In this document: piece after piece, positions 17,209 to 25,530 of the stretch
Layout of the letters: every line of letters begins with the position of its first letter
Position numbering within the stretch: the stretch's first letter is position 1
Assembly (NCBI GenBank): GCA_001767455.1
Contig: MELC01000019.1
Span: 40,338 to 104,337, forward strand
DNA from: Acidobacteria bacterium RIFCSPLOWO2_12_FULL_66_21
GTDB taxonomy: Bacteria; Acidobacteriota; Vicinamibacteria; Vicinamibacterales; 2-12-FULL-66-21
Direction of reading: 5' to 3'
DNA length: 64,000 nt
The notes under the pieces: model-generated
What the model was told of the DNA's origin: nothing
Database searches by the model: none
The model's input: only the letters and a program-made list of their open reading frames with translations
Program-made: the position numbers and the translations under genes

Positions 17209-19045
17209 GCCTATGCATCAGCGCGTCCATGCCCTTGTCTTCGCGCTGACGGTCTGCGCCGCCGCTCTACCCTGGGCGGCGGCGGTCCAAAACCCTCCCC
17301 CTACGCCCCCACCCTCGCAGCAGAAGCCCCCCGTGTTCCGCGGCGGCGCCAACCTCGTCCGCGTGGACGTGACGGTCACCAGCCCCGGCGGCGAGCCGGT
17401 CGCCAACCTGACCCAGGAGGACTTCGTCGTCACCGAGGACGGCCAGCCGCAGACCGTCGAGTCCTTCGAGTTCGTGCGCGCGACCGGACAGCCCGCCGAC
17501 GAGCGCTCGCTCGACATCCGCTCGCGGGAGCACGCCGCCTCCGAGGCCAGCCGCGAGGACGTGCGGCTCTTCCTGATTTTCTGGGACGAATACCACATCG
17601 GCGAGTTCATCCCGGCCGTCAAGGGACGCGAGGTGCTGGAGAAATTCGTCCGCACGGCGTTCGCGCCGACCGATCTCGTCGGCATCATGGACCAGCTCAC
17701 GACGGTCGATTCGATCCGGTTCACGCGCGACTGGAACACGCTCGCCGAGCATGTGCACAAGCTCAAGGGACGGATGGGCGTGCTCGTGCCGCCGCGGAGC
17801 CCGGTTGAAGAGGCGCACCTCCGGAATCCGCGCGATATCGGGCGGCTGCGGAACGAGGTCACGATGACCGCGCTCAATGCGGCCGCGGCGTTTCTCGGAA
17901 ACTTCCGCGAGGGGCGCAAGGCGCTTCTCTTCGTGAGCCAGGGCATCCCGACGTTCGGGCGCTCCGGCGAGAGCTCGATGTTCAACGAGATCGTGCAGAC
18001 GGCCAACACGAACAACACGGCCATCTACACGCTCGACCCCGCATCGCAGGTGGGCCGGACGCCCGACTCGCTCATGTCCCTGGCGTACTCCACCGGCGGC
18101 AAGCCGTTCGTCGGCACGAACGCGCCCGGGCCGATGCTCAACCAGATGGTGCGCGACGCGAGCGCGTTCTACCTGCTGGGCTATGCCTCCAGTCGCAATC
18201 CGATGGACGGAAAGTTCCATCGGATCAAAGTGCATCTGAAAGAGCGATCGAACTACGAGGTCCGCGCGCGCAGCGGCTACTTCGCGCCGCTCGCGGGGTC
18301 AATCGAGCGGGCGCGCTCCGAGGCCGCCGCGGCCGAGCTGCCGGCCGATGCCGAGCGCGCGCTCGGAGAACTGTCGGGGGTGTCCCGGCTGGAGCGATCG
18401 ATCGATTTGTGGATGGGCACCTCGCTCGGGCCGGACGGCAAGACGCGATTCACGGTCGCCTGGACTCCGCGCCCCGCCCAGCCTCCGCGCGAGCGCGAGG
18501 CAGCGGCCAGCCTGACCCTCACGGCAACGAGCCCTCAGGGCGAGCCGTACTTCGCGGTCACCGATGCCACGGCGCACGAGCTGTCGTTCGACGTGCCGCC
18601 CGGCGAGATGGTGCTGAAGACGCTCGTGCACAACGCGAAGGGAGACGAGATCGACGGTGAGCTGCGCCACGTGAAGGTGCCGGCATTCGCCGCCGATCGC
18701 CTCGGGATCGGCTCACCGGCCGTCTTCGTCGCGCGCAGCGCGCTCGACGCGCGCAACATCGCCGCGGGCCACGGCCCCGCGCCCGTCGCCGTGCGGGAGT
18801 TCGACCGCACCGATCGCCTGTTCATCCGGTTCCCGGTGTACGGGGCGTCCGTGGCGCCCGTGATCCGGCTGCTCAACCGGCAGGCGAAGGAGCTGCGCAG
18901 GCTCGAGGCGGCGCCGCTCGGCGATGGGCGCTATCAGATCGATCTGCTGCTCACGACGATCGCCAAGGCCGATTACCTGATCGAGATTGAAGTGCGCGAG
19001 GGAGAGAAGTCCGAGAAGACGATCCTGCCGATCCGGATTCGATAG
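17207..19045 (+). CDS. VWFA-related acidobacterial domain protein, secreted (long form)
   Basis: A 612-residue protein with a signal peptide (LVFALTVCAAALPWAAA) and the TIGR03436 entry motif VRVDVTVTSPGGEPVANLTQ / EDFVVTEDGQPQTVE. The VWA-like core (about 110-330) includes LFLIFWDEYHIG in place of a classical MIDAS and GRKALLFVSQGIPT; its end FYLLGYASSRNPMDGKFHRI matches the paralogue at 9359-10612. A C-terminal extension (about 370-612) of beta-rich sequence is absent from that paralogue. The ATG at 17207 lies inside the right arm of an inverted repeat and has no clear ribosome site; ATG at 17213 is an alternative. Function unknown; extracytoplasmic. Confidence 0.85.
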   Translation: MPMHQRVHALVFALTVCAAALPWAAAVQNPPPTPPPSQQKPPVFRGGANLVRVDVTVTSPGGEPVANLTQEDFVVTEDGQPQTVESFEFVRATGQPADERSLDIRSREHAASEASREDVRLFLIFWDEYHIGEFIPAVKGREVLEKFVRTAFAPTDLVGIMDQLTTVDSIRFTRDWNTLAEHVHKLKGRMGVLVPPRSPVEEAHLRNPRDIGRLRNEVTMTALNAAAAFLGNFREGRKALLFVSQGIPTFGRSGESSMFNEIVQTANTNNTAIYTLDPASQVGRTPDSLMSLAYSTGGKPFVGTNAPGPMLNQMVRDASAFYLLGYASSRNPMDGKFHRIKVHLKERSNYEVRARSGYFAPLAGSIERARSEAAAAELPADAERALGELSGVSRLERSIDLWMGTSLGPDGKTRFTVAWTPRPAQPPREREAAASLTLTATSPQGEPYFAVTDATAHELSFDVPPGEMVLKTLVHNAKGDEIDGELRHVKVPAFAADRLGIGSPAVFVARSALDARNIAAGHGPAPVAVREFDRTDRLFIRFPVYGASVAPVIRLLNRQAKELRRLEAAPLGDGRYQIDLLLTTIAKADYLIEIEVREGEKSEKTILPIRIR

Positions 19046-19055
19046 GCGCAGAGAG

Positions 19056-19107
19056 AACGTAGAAAGCAGAGTCGCGGCAACCGCCCGTGATTCTGCCTTC
19101 TACGTTT
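19056..19107. terminator. Bidirectional hairpin between convergent genes
   Basis: AACGTAGAAAGCAGAGTC (19056-19073) pairs with GATTCTGCCTTCTACGTTT (19089-19107) with few mismatches, separated by a 15-base loop. It lies between the convergent VWFA and M14 genes and is followed by repeated TTTGGCG units. No long U tract is present on either side, so termination is an inference. Confidence 0.5.
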
Positions 19108-19135
19108 GGCCTTTGGCGTTTGGCGTTTGGAGTCT

Positions 19136-22100
19136 TTATCTTTGTCCGCCCGTCCCCGTCCCCACCGGGCGCGCAGCCGTACGACCCGCGTCCAGATCGT
19201 TCCAGTTCAGGATCGCGTTGAACGCGAGGAAGAAGTTCCCCTGCGTCTGCCAGCGCCAGAACGGCCGGTTCGCGAACATGACCACGTGCCCCTTGCCGAT
19301 CGGCGAGTCGATCGCAACGGCACGCCCTGTGAGCGCGTCGCCGCCGACGAGCAGCCCTGACAGCAGCAGATCGTTGGCGCTTGTCGGGAAGGACAGCAGC
19401 ACGCGCGGAGACGCGGCCTGTGCGCCACCGCCGCCAGGCCCCGCGAATCCTCCTCGGCCGGCGCCACCCTGACGTCCGCCACGGCCGCCGGCGCCCGGCG
19501 CCGCCGCCACCGGCGGACCATCAAGCGTCGTCAACGTCGACGGCGCCGCGTTGGGCTGCATGTTCGGAACGCCGGGAGCGCTCGCGCCTCCCCGGCCGCC
19601 GCGCCCGCCGCCGAATCCGCCTCCGCCGCCGACGCTCATCACGGGCGCCTGGTTGAAGTAGACCGCCAGCGCGTTCTGGTCGTAGCCATAGAGCACCGGG
19701 CTCGTCCGATCGCCGACGAGCGCCTTCAGCACCGAGCCGCGGACGTAGAGACCCTCAGGCGTCTCGACGTTCACGCCAGGCGTCAGGTTGTACTCCGGGA
19801 ACACCGTCGAGGTCGCCCCTTCGGTGATGAACACACCCCCCTGCTGCACGAACTTGTACAGCTCCATCAGCCCTTCGATGCCGATGTTTCCGCGCATGTC
19901 GTCGGTCGAGTCGATCGTGCCGACGTTCGGCGTGAGGTCGGTCTTCTTGTAGGGCCGCGGCTCGTTGCCCGTGACGCCCCCGGTGATGAGGTCCGCCCCT
20001 CCTGCGCCGGCATGCGGGAAGACGATGACGTCGTACTTCGCGCGCAGGTCGCCTTCCCGCAGCTTCGGCGCGCCGAAGTACGTGTAGGGCACCTTGAAGG
20101 TGTCGAACGCGAGCCGCACCCAGCCCTCGTCCTGCGTGCGGTTCCAGGTGTGCACATAGCCGATACGCGGCACGTCGAGGTCGTGCATCGCCACGGCCGG
20201 CGCGGCATCGACCGCCCACGCGGACAATCCGAGCTCCTTGATCGACGGCTCCAGCGCGGCCCGGTTGGCGTCGGGGATGATGAAGGCGCCCGCGCCGAAC
20301 GTGTGACCCGCCGCCTCGAATTCCTTCTCGGCCGCCGACATCTTCACGCCGGCATGCTGGAACCGGAACGTCACCAGCGTGTTGTCCGTGTTGTGATCGA
20401 CGATGATCACCCGTCCGCTGCCCGTGATGGTGCCGGAGATCTTGAAGTCCGCCGCCGCGAGCGTCATCGGCTGCTGGAGGATCGCCTTGTCGTCGATCTT
20501 CTGCGCCTTCACGTTGCGGACCAGCGCGATCGCCCAGCCGGTATCATCGTAGGGCCGCGGGTTCTGCGGCGCGTAGAACTGCACGCCGAGCAGCGTCTCG
20601 ACGATGGCGTTGTACGGCTGGTCCATGCGGACGATGTAGTCGCCCGGCGCGACCTGGACGTTCCCGACGCTGAACGCGGAGGTGGCCGTGTGGACTTCCG
20701 CGCCCTCCCGGCGGATCAGGTTCATCAGCTCCGCCGCTTCGACCGGCCGGCGCTGCCTCGCGGGGACCACGTAGGCGTGCGGCGCCTTCGTCTGGCCGCG
20801 CTCGACCGTGTGCTTGTTCTTCAGGTAGTAGTTCTCGAGGAACGTGTCCTTGTTCTTCGCCACGTGGTTCATGGCGATGAGGATGGCGCTCTGCTGCATG
20901 TTCACGTTGGCGCGCGGCCCCCACTGGATGTCGTTCGGCGTCGGGTTCTGACGGTACCATTCACGGCTCTGATTCAACGCGCCCAGGGCGCGGTTCTGCG
21001 CTCCGCCGTAGCTCTGGGTCTCGTAGAAGCGCCCGATCGAGTTGTGCGTCACGCCGATCCAGAACATGTAGTTCGGCACCCAGCCGTCGTAATAGTTGTA
21101 GGTCCACACGCCGGGCACGTTCCGCTTGGTCAACTCCATGACCTCGGTCTCGGCGAGCAGCCACCACTCGTTGGTCTGGATCGGATCGACGACGGTGTTG
21201 TAAGGCCCGGTCCCGGTCGAGGTGTACAGCAAGGTGGCCGACTCGTGCAGGTCGTGGAACACCGTCGGGTGCCAGTCCAGGAAGGTCTTCAGCATCACCT
21301 GCGTCAGCCGAAGGCCGACGCCGATGCCGTCGCGGTTGTTGTCGTGCTGGACGTACTTGCCCCAGTAGACCATCGACGGCGACGGCTTGCCGGCCTTGGT
21401 CGCCATGAAGTTGTCGACCTGCTTCTCGCGTCCGTCCACCTCACTCGCCGGGTTGATCACGACGATCGAGTTGTTGCGAATGGTCTGGATGAACGGCGTC
21501 TCCTCAACCGCCAGCCGGAACGCCAGCTCCATCAGCATCTCGGGGCTGCCCACCTCGGGGGAGTGGATCGCGCCGGTCGCGAAGTAGATCGGCTTGCCGG
21601 TCGCGATGAGCTGCTTCGCCTGCGCGTCGGTCAGCTTCCGAGGATCCGTGAGCTGCGCGGTGATCTGCCTGTACTTGTCGATTTGCTTGATCGTCGCCTC
21701 GTCGGCGACGGCAATCGCGAACATGTCGCGCCCTTCGTCGCTCACGCCGATCTTGAACATCGTCACGCGGTCCGACGCCTTGTCGAGCGCGGTCAGGTAC
21801 CGCACGATGTCCTTGTAGTACGTCATCTGGTTGGGTTCGCCCGGGATGTACCCGAGGACCTTGAGTGGAGAGGGCACCTTGTCGGATGCCGGCATGTGAT
21901 CCACCAGCTCGGTCAGGATCCGCGGATCGGGCGTCGCCTTCTTGATCTTCTCGGTGTACTCGGCGTCGAGCTTCTGCGCGGGCGGCTGCGCTTTCGACTG
22001 GGCGAGCACGGCCGCGGAGCCCGCGGTCGCGACCGCAAACAGCAGGGCGCCGGCCAGCCGGACGCCCTTCTGGCGTGTTATGCGGTCGGAGTGGAGCCGG

Positions 22101-22174
22101 CGGCGACGCGCCGGCGCAACGAAGGCCGCCAGTCGGGGTGCAGGGGTCCCCGACGAGTCAAGCGATGATTTCAT
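19136..22174 (-). CDS. M14 family zinc carboxypeptidase, secreted
   Basis: A 1012-residue secreted metallopeptidase. The signal region (about 30-60) ends GSAAVLAQSKAQ. The M14 zinc motif HxxE is His204-Glu207 (GAIHSPEVGSPE), and a later DLHESATLLYTS holds the third ligand. The catalytic domain is at about 110-430; the remaining 580 residues include a glutamine-amidotransferase-like region (VIVFPHAGAGG, GGVFITEGA) and a long Gly/Arg/Ala-rich insert near 870-950. M14 members of this length are common in acidobacteria and are presumed to digest exogenous peptides. The start at 22174 is fixed by GGAGG seven bases upstream; the open frame extends further but not as conserved sequence. Confidence 0.88.
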   Translation of the reverse strand: MKSSLDSSGTPAPRLAAFVAPARRRRLHSDRITRQKGVRLAGALLFAVATAGSAAVLAQSKAQPPAQKLDAEYTEKIKKATPDPRILTELVDHMPASDKVPSPLKVLGYIPGEPNQMTYYKDIVRYLTALDKASDRVTMFKIGVSDEGRDMFAIAVADEATIKQIDKYRQITAQLTDPRKLTDAQAKQLIATGKPIYFATGAIHSPEVGSPEMLMELAFRLAVEETPFIQTIRNNSIVVINPASEVDGREKQVDNFMATKAGKPSPSMVYWGKYVQHDNNRDGIGVGLRLTQVMLKTFLDWHPTVFHDLHESATLLYTSTGTGPYNTVVDPIQTNEWWLLAETEVMELTKRNVPGVWTYNYYDGWVPNYMFWIGVTHNSIGRFYETQSYGGAQNRALGALNQSREWYRQNPTPNDIQWGPRANVNMQQSAILIAMNHVAKNKDTFLENYYLKNKHTVERGQTKAPHAYVVPARQRRPVEAAELMNLIRREGAEVHTATSAFSVGNVQVAPGDYIVRMDQPYNAIVETLLGVQFYAPQNPRPYDDTGWAIALVRNVKAQKIDDKAILQQPMTLAAADFKISGTITGSGRVIIVDHNTDNTLVTFRFQHAGVKMSAAEKEFEAAGHTFGAGAFIIPDANRAALEPSIKELGLSAWAVDAAPAVAMHDLDVPRIGYVHTWNRTQDEGWVRLAFDTFKVPYTYFGAPKLREGDLRAKYDVIVFPHAGAGGADLITGGVTGNEPRPYKKTDLTPNVGTIDSTDDMRGNIGIEGLMELYKFVQQGGVFITEGATSTVFPEYNLTPGVNVETPEGLYVRGSVLKALVGDRTSPVLYGYDQNALAVYFNQAPVMSVGGGGGFGGGRGGRGGASAPGVPNMQPNAAPSTLTTLDGPPVAAAPGAGGRGGRQGGAGRGGFAGPGGGGAQAASPRVLLSFPTSANDLLLSGLLVGGDALTGRAVAIDSPIGKGHVVMFANRPFWRWQTQGNFFLAFNAILNWNDLDAGRTAARPVGTGTGGQR

Positions 22175-22265
22175 CGTATCCTCCAGAAATGCTGCATGAA
22201 AGCAACCGACGGATGTTCGACCGGAAGTGTGGTTGGAAAATAGCACAGAAGTGGCGCGGCGGAGG

Positions 22266-24017
22266 CTAATCCCGGTGCGCCACGGATGAGGCCGGCGCCA
22301 CCGCCTCGGGCGCGCCGGCCCGCTCGGCGGAGGGCACGGCACGTTGACGCATCAATCGCGGCGCGGCGATGAGGGCCACGCCGTATAGCGCCAGGGCCGC
22401 AAACAGTGTCTCCGGCCGGCCTTGAGGAAAATCGGCGAACAGCACCTTGCACCCGGTCAGCACGATCAGCGGGTATACCAGCCAGCCGGCCTCCCGCCCA
22501 CTCTCGCGGCGCGCCGACGAGGCAGCCGCAAAGGTGGCCAGCACCAGGATCCCCGTCCGAATCGTCGCCGCCACCGCCGCATCGGCCCGCGCGGACTCGG
22601 GCAGCAGCAGGATCCCGACGGCGACAGCCGTGCCGGCCGCGGCCCACAGCGCGGTGGCGACCACCACCAGCCTCGGGATCGACGCAAAGACCCCCCACCG
22701 CTCCACCGGCCGTACGACCGGCAACGCGACGACGACGGCGATCGCGGCGAGTGCGACGATCGGCACCGCGGCCGGTGCCCCCCATCCCGCCGATGGCGGC
22801 AGCGCCATCGCCAAGGTTGCCGCCGTCAGCAGGCCTGACGCGAACACCGCCGCAAGCACGTACACCGAAGCCTGGAGGCTCAGCGTGAGGCGATGATGAC
22901 GCCGCGCCAGCACCGCGGCGCCCGCTCCGACGACGGAGTACGTCAAGGCACCGGTGGTCGCGCCGGCGGTCAACGCGATGCCGACAACGCCGAACAGGAG
23001 CGCGAGCAGCGTGTAGAAGAAGAAGTTCTTGACGTGCCGGCGCCGCTCGACGAACGCGAATGCGATCACGTAGCCGGCCGCGGCAAGCAGCAGACTCGCG
23101 ATTCCGACCGGCACGACGTTGGCGCCTGTCGAGTGAATGAGGGCAATCGCCCCGCCGAAGGCGACCGTGAGCACGCCGATCGACTGCACCACCTCGAAAG
23201 GAATGACTTCACGGCCAATCACCAGGGTCCGGATCGCAAAGCTGCCCAGATACGCGGCAAGCATCACGAGCTGCACGAGCAGGGCACCGCGTGCGGACCC
23301 GCCGACCATCGCACGGCCGGTCACGACGAGCACCATGCAGTTGGCGACGGCCGCCGCCGGCCACCGCAGCATCGTCCAGCCCTGCGTGTAGCCCAGCCAC
23401 AGCGTGGCGACGCCCACGCCAATCGCCAGCACGGTGTACGCGGTCCAGCTGTCCATGGCGATGGAGAGGACGATCGCGGACACGAGCGCGCCGAAACTCA
23501 CCACCCAGGCGAGGCCCTGGAGGCCGCGCGTTGATGCGAGCACGAAGGCGCCGGCTGTCAACGCGGCGAGCAGCATCGCGCTCTGAACGGGGTCGAGGAC
23601 GCCGAACCGAAGCGTGGCCTCCCAGACGAGCGGATAGCCGATGAGCGCGGTCGTGAGCGCGTGGGTGAACGCGTCGAGATGCGAGCCCCGCATGCCGGCG
23701 CGCGACGCCAGCAGGAGCCAGGGCGCGCCGTAGAGCAGACCGAGCGCGACACCGACGTGCGCGGGAACTACGTGGGCGCCGGTCAAAGCGCGCAGCAGGT
23801 ACGCGCCTCCGAGGATCACCAGGGTGCGTCCGGCCAGCCCCAGCCACTGCTGAATGGAGCCCGCCTGCAGGTCCGCCACGGCGAGAACGGAGGGCTGTGG
23901 CTCGAGATCGAGAGCGCGCGGGTCGCGGCCGGCGCCAGCCAGACGCTCCTCGAGCGACGCGAGGCGGTCGGTCAGATAGGCGACTTGCGATTCCAGTTGC
24001 GCAACTCTGTTTTCCAT
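22266..24017 (-). CDS. DUF2339-like polytopic membrane protein
   Basis: A 583-residue protein beginning with a short coiled coil (NRVAQLESQVAYLTDRLASL), followed by a linker and then about 14-18 hydrophobic helices that fill the rest, for example LVILGGAYLLRALTGAHVVP and VALGLLYGAPWLLLA. A coiled-coil N-terminus plus many helices is the architecture of DUF2339 membrane proteins, whose function is unknown. I place the start at 24017 (MENRV); an upstream in-frame ATG at 24125 would add 36 residues without family character. It stands alone, 91 bp downstream of the M14 gene's start on the same strand. Confidence 0.75.
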   Translation of the reverse strand: MENRVAQLESQVAYLTDRLASLEERLAGAGRDPRALDLEPQPSVLAVADLQAGSIQQWLGLAGRTLVILGGAYLLRALTGAHVVPAHVGVALGLLYGAPWLLLASRAGMRGSHLDAFTHALTTALIGYPLVWEATLRFGVLDPVQSAMLLAALTAGAFVLASTRGLQGLAWVVSFGALVSAIVLSIAMDSWTAYTVLAIGVGVATLWLGYTQGWTMLRWPAAAVANCMVLVVTGRAMVGGSARGALLVQLVMLAAYLGSFAIRTLVIGREVIPFEVVQSIGVLTVAFGGAIALIHSTGANVVPVGIASLLLAAAGYVIAFAFVERRRHVKNFFFYTLLALLFGVVGIALTAGATTGALTYSVVGAGAAVLARRHHRLTLSLQASVYVLAAVFASGLLTAATLAMALPPSAGWGAPAAVPIVALAAIAVVVALPVVRPVERWGVFASIPRLVVVATALWAAAGTAVAVGILLLPESARADAAVAATIRTGILVLATFAAASSARRESGREAGWLVYPLIVLTGCKVLFADFPQGRPETLFAALALYGVALIAAPRLMRQRAVPSAERAGAPEAVAPASSVAHRD

Positions 24018-24201
24018 GGCGCCCCTAGGACCCGCCTGCGCCACGCGCTCGCTCAAGGCAGGTCCTTGCCGGAAATCCGCAGTTTGTGTCCGGATTGTCG
24101 GCAGTTTTCCCTGAAAGCAGTGCAACTGCCGGTGTGCCGGCAGCCGGATGCAAATAGAAGTCCGGTGAAGGGTACTGAAAGGTGCTGAGAAGGGCCAGCG
24201 T

Positions 24202-24654
24202 TCAGGAGCGCAAGATGTCGTTCACGGCCTGCTCCCAGTGCCGCAGCATGGCGTCGAAGGCGGGGGCGTCGAAGGCGGAGAGCGTGGCGTTTCCCGCGCG
24301 GGATATCGCGGTGAGCAGGTAGGAGACCTTGACGAGCGTGGCGGCGGGGCCGTCCTGATCGCACGCGATCGTGACGGTTCCGATTCGGGATCCGGGGGTC
24401 ACGCGGACGTATTCGGCGGTTCCCACCGCCGGATCGAACCGGGTGACGAGCCACACGGTATGCTCGCCGTCCGCGTCGGTTGTGAAGACCAGGCCGGCGC
24501 CGGTGCTGCCGTCACGGGGGTGCAGATACTCAGGCGTCCAGCCGGCCACCCACCGCCGCTCTCCCTCGGGCGTGAAGAACTGAAAAGCCTCGCGGAGCGG
24601 CGCCCGGATGCGGATCCGGCCGGCGTGCTCGACATGCAGCGGCGTAAAGCCCAT
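24202..24654 (-). CDS. SRPBCC (START-like) family protein
   Basis: A 150-residue protein with the helix-grip pattern of the SRPBCC superfamily: RIRIRAPLREAFQFFTPEGE near the start, FTTDADGEHTVWLVTRFDP in the middle strands and a long C-terminal helix FDAMLRHWEQAVNDIL. Such proteins bind small hydrophobic ligands or act as cyclase/dehydrase-like modules; the ligand here is unknown. Cytoplasmic, no signal peptide. It lies among several small minus-strand genes, with no clear operon partner. Confidence 0.75.
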   Translation of the reverse strand: MGFTPLHVEHAGRIRIRAPLREAFQFFTPEGERRWVAGWTPEYLHPRDGSTGAGLVFTTDADGEHTVWLVTRFDPAVGTAEYVRVTPGSRIGTVTIACDQDGPAATLVKVSYLLTAISRAGNATLSAFDAPAFDAMLRHWEQAVNDILRS

Positions 24655-24719
24655 GTGGCTATGCGCCCCTTCGACTCGCCTGAACAGAACGCCCGCTCAG
24701 GGCAGCCGCGATCATGCGC

Positions 24720-24845
24720 TCAGACAAATGCGCTCGCCGCGTACTTGAAAAGGGAGGACTCGTAGTCCGACAGCGTCATGAAGCCGCGGACGTCGAGGAC
24801 GACGGCATTGCCGGCGTTCCGGTCCGAGATATCCGTCCAGTGCAT
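24720..24845 (-). pseudogene. Short STAS-like (anti-sigma antagonist) N-terminal remnant
   Basis: A 41-codon frame starts with ATG at 24845, three bases after the stop of the 116-residue gene at 24849-25199, and reads MHWTDISDRNAGNAVVLDVR then GFMTLSDYES. This resembles the first strands of STAS-domain anti-anti-sigma factors (GNVVVLDLSGRMTL), which are normally about 100 residues. The remainder, including the phosphorylatable Ser region, is missing because of an early stop. It is either a decayed gene or a coincidental small ORF. Confidence 0.4.
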
Positions 24846-24848
24846 CGG

Positions 24849-25199
24849 TTACGGGACGTGCGCGCCAAGCCGGGCAATCTCGGCGCGCACGCGGTCGGCG
24901 AGCGCCGCAAACTCCATGTCGAACTGCAGCACGTTTTGCCAGCCCGTCAGCGTCCCCGTGCTCCACAGGGTCGCGACCGTCACGTGCGATCCCGTGCGTT
25001 TGAACATCCAGCGATAATCGCCGGCCGCCTCCTGCCACAGGCACTCGCCATAGCCGGTCACGGCCGCGCTGTCGATCGCGGCCAGCAGATCGGCGGCCGC
25101 CGCTTCCGCGTCGGACGAGGTCAGGACGACGGACCGCGGGCCTTCACGCAGCGTGCAGACCAGCCGGTCCGGGGTATCGCGTTCGATTGAGAGATCCAC
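24849..25199 (-). CDS. Hypothetical protein (116 aa)
   Basis: I do not recognise this protein. It is soluble, starts at GTG (25199), and has an alternating strand pattern in the first half (LSIERDTPDRLVCTLREG), an Ala-rich helix (DAEAAAADLLAAI) and a middle with WQEAAGDYRWMFKRTGSHVT. The composition suits a small cytoplasmic immunity- or chaperone-like fold, but this is not diagnostic. Codon use matches the surrounding high-GC genes. It sits between a zinc-ribbon gene and a STAS-like remnant on the same strand. Confidence 0.55.
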   Translation of the reverse strand: MDLSIERDTPDRLVCTLREGPRSVVLTSSDAEAAAADLLAAIDSAAVTGYGECLWQEAAGDYRWMFKRTGSHVTVATLWSTGTLTGWQNVLQFDMEFAALADRVRAEIARLGAHVP

Positions 25200-25229
25200 G
25201 TCTTCGCGCCAGTATACGCCTGCACGCGA

Positions 25230-25466
25230 TCAGTCCTTGTGGTGCTCTTCCGGCTCCTGGGCGTACGATTCGAGACGGCCGCATCGCATGCAACGATAGG
25301 TGACCACGTCATAGAGCTGGCGCCCCTTCATCCGCATGCCGGACCATTTCGAGTAGCGCGGCTCACCCGACGCCCACTCGGACTTCGCGACAGCGCCATG
25401 CGCGTGGTCCACCACGAAGCCTGGCTCCATCGAGCCGCCGCAGCGCGCACAGATCGTTGAGTCCAT
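25230..25466 (-). CDS. Small zinc-ribbon protein (DUF6487-like)
   Basis: A 78-residue protein with two CxxC knuckles: CARCGGSMEPGFVVDH at the start and YRCMRCGRLESYA near the end, joined by a linker with GRQLYDVVTYRC. This layout matches the small zinc-ribbon family annotated as DUF6487, whose members end with the same R-C-x-x-C-G-x-L-E-S-Y pattern. Function unknown; a nucleic-acid or protein-binding structural zinc is likely. The start at 25466 was chosen because the family begins just before the first knuckle; the longer frame upstream is not conserved. Confidence 0.7.
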   Translation of the reverse strand: MDSTICARCGGSMEPGFVVDHAHGAVAKSEWASGEPRYSKWSGMRMKGRQLYDVVTYRCMRCGRLESYAQEPEEHHKD

Positions 25467-25530
25467 GACTGTACAACTTATCAAAGAATAGAAGGGTGTA
25501 CCCAGCACCGAGCACCGAGCACCGTGGCTG

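Noticed and set aside
11453..17230. One 1925-residue minus-strand open frame spanning the spermidine-synthase gene and far beyond
   Set aside because: The part upstream of 13870 is antisense to the S9 peptidase and runs through tandem repeats; it has Arg/Val/Leu-rich shadow composition typical of GC-rich antisense frames.
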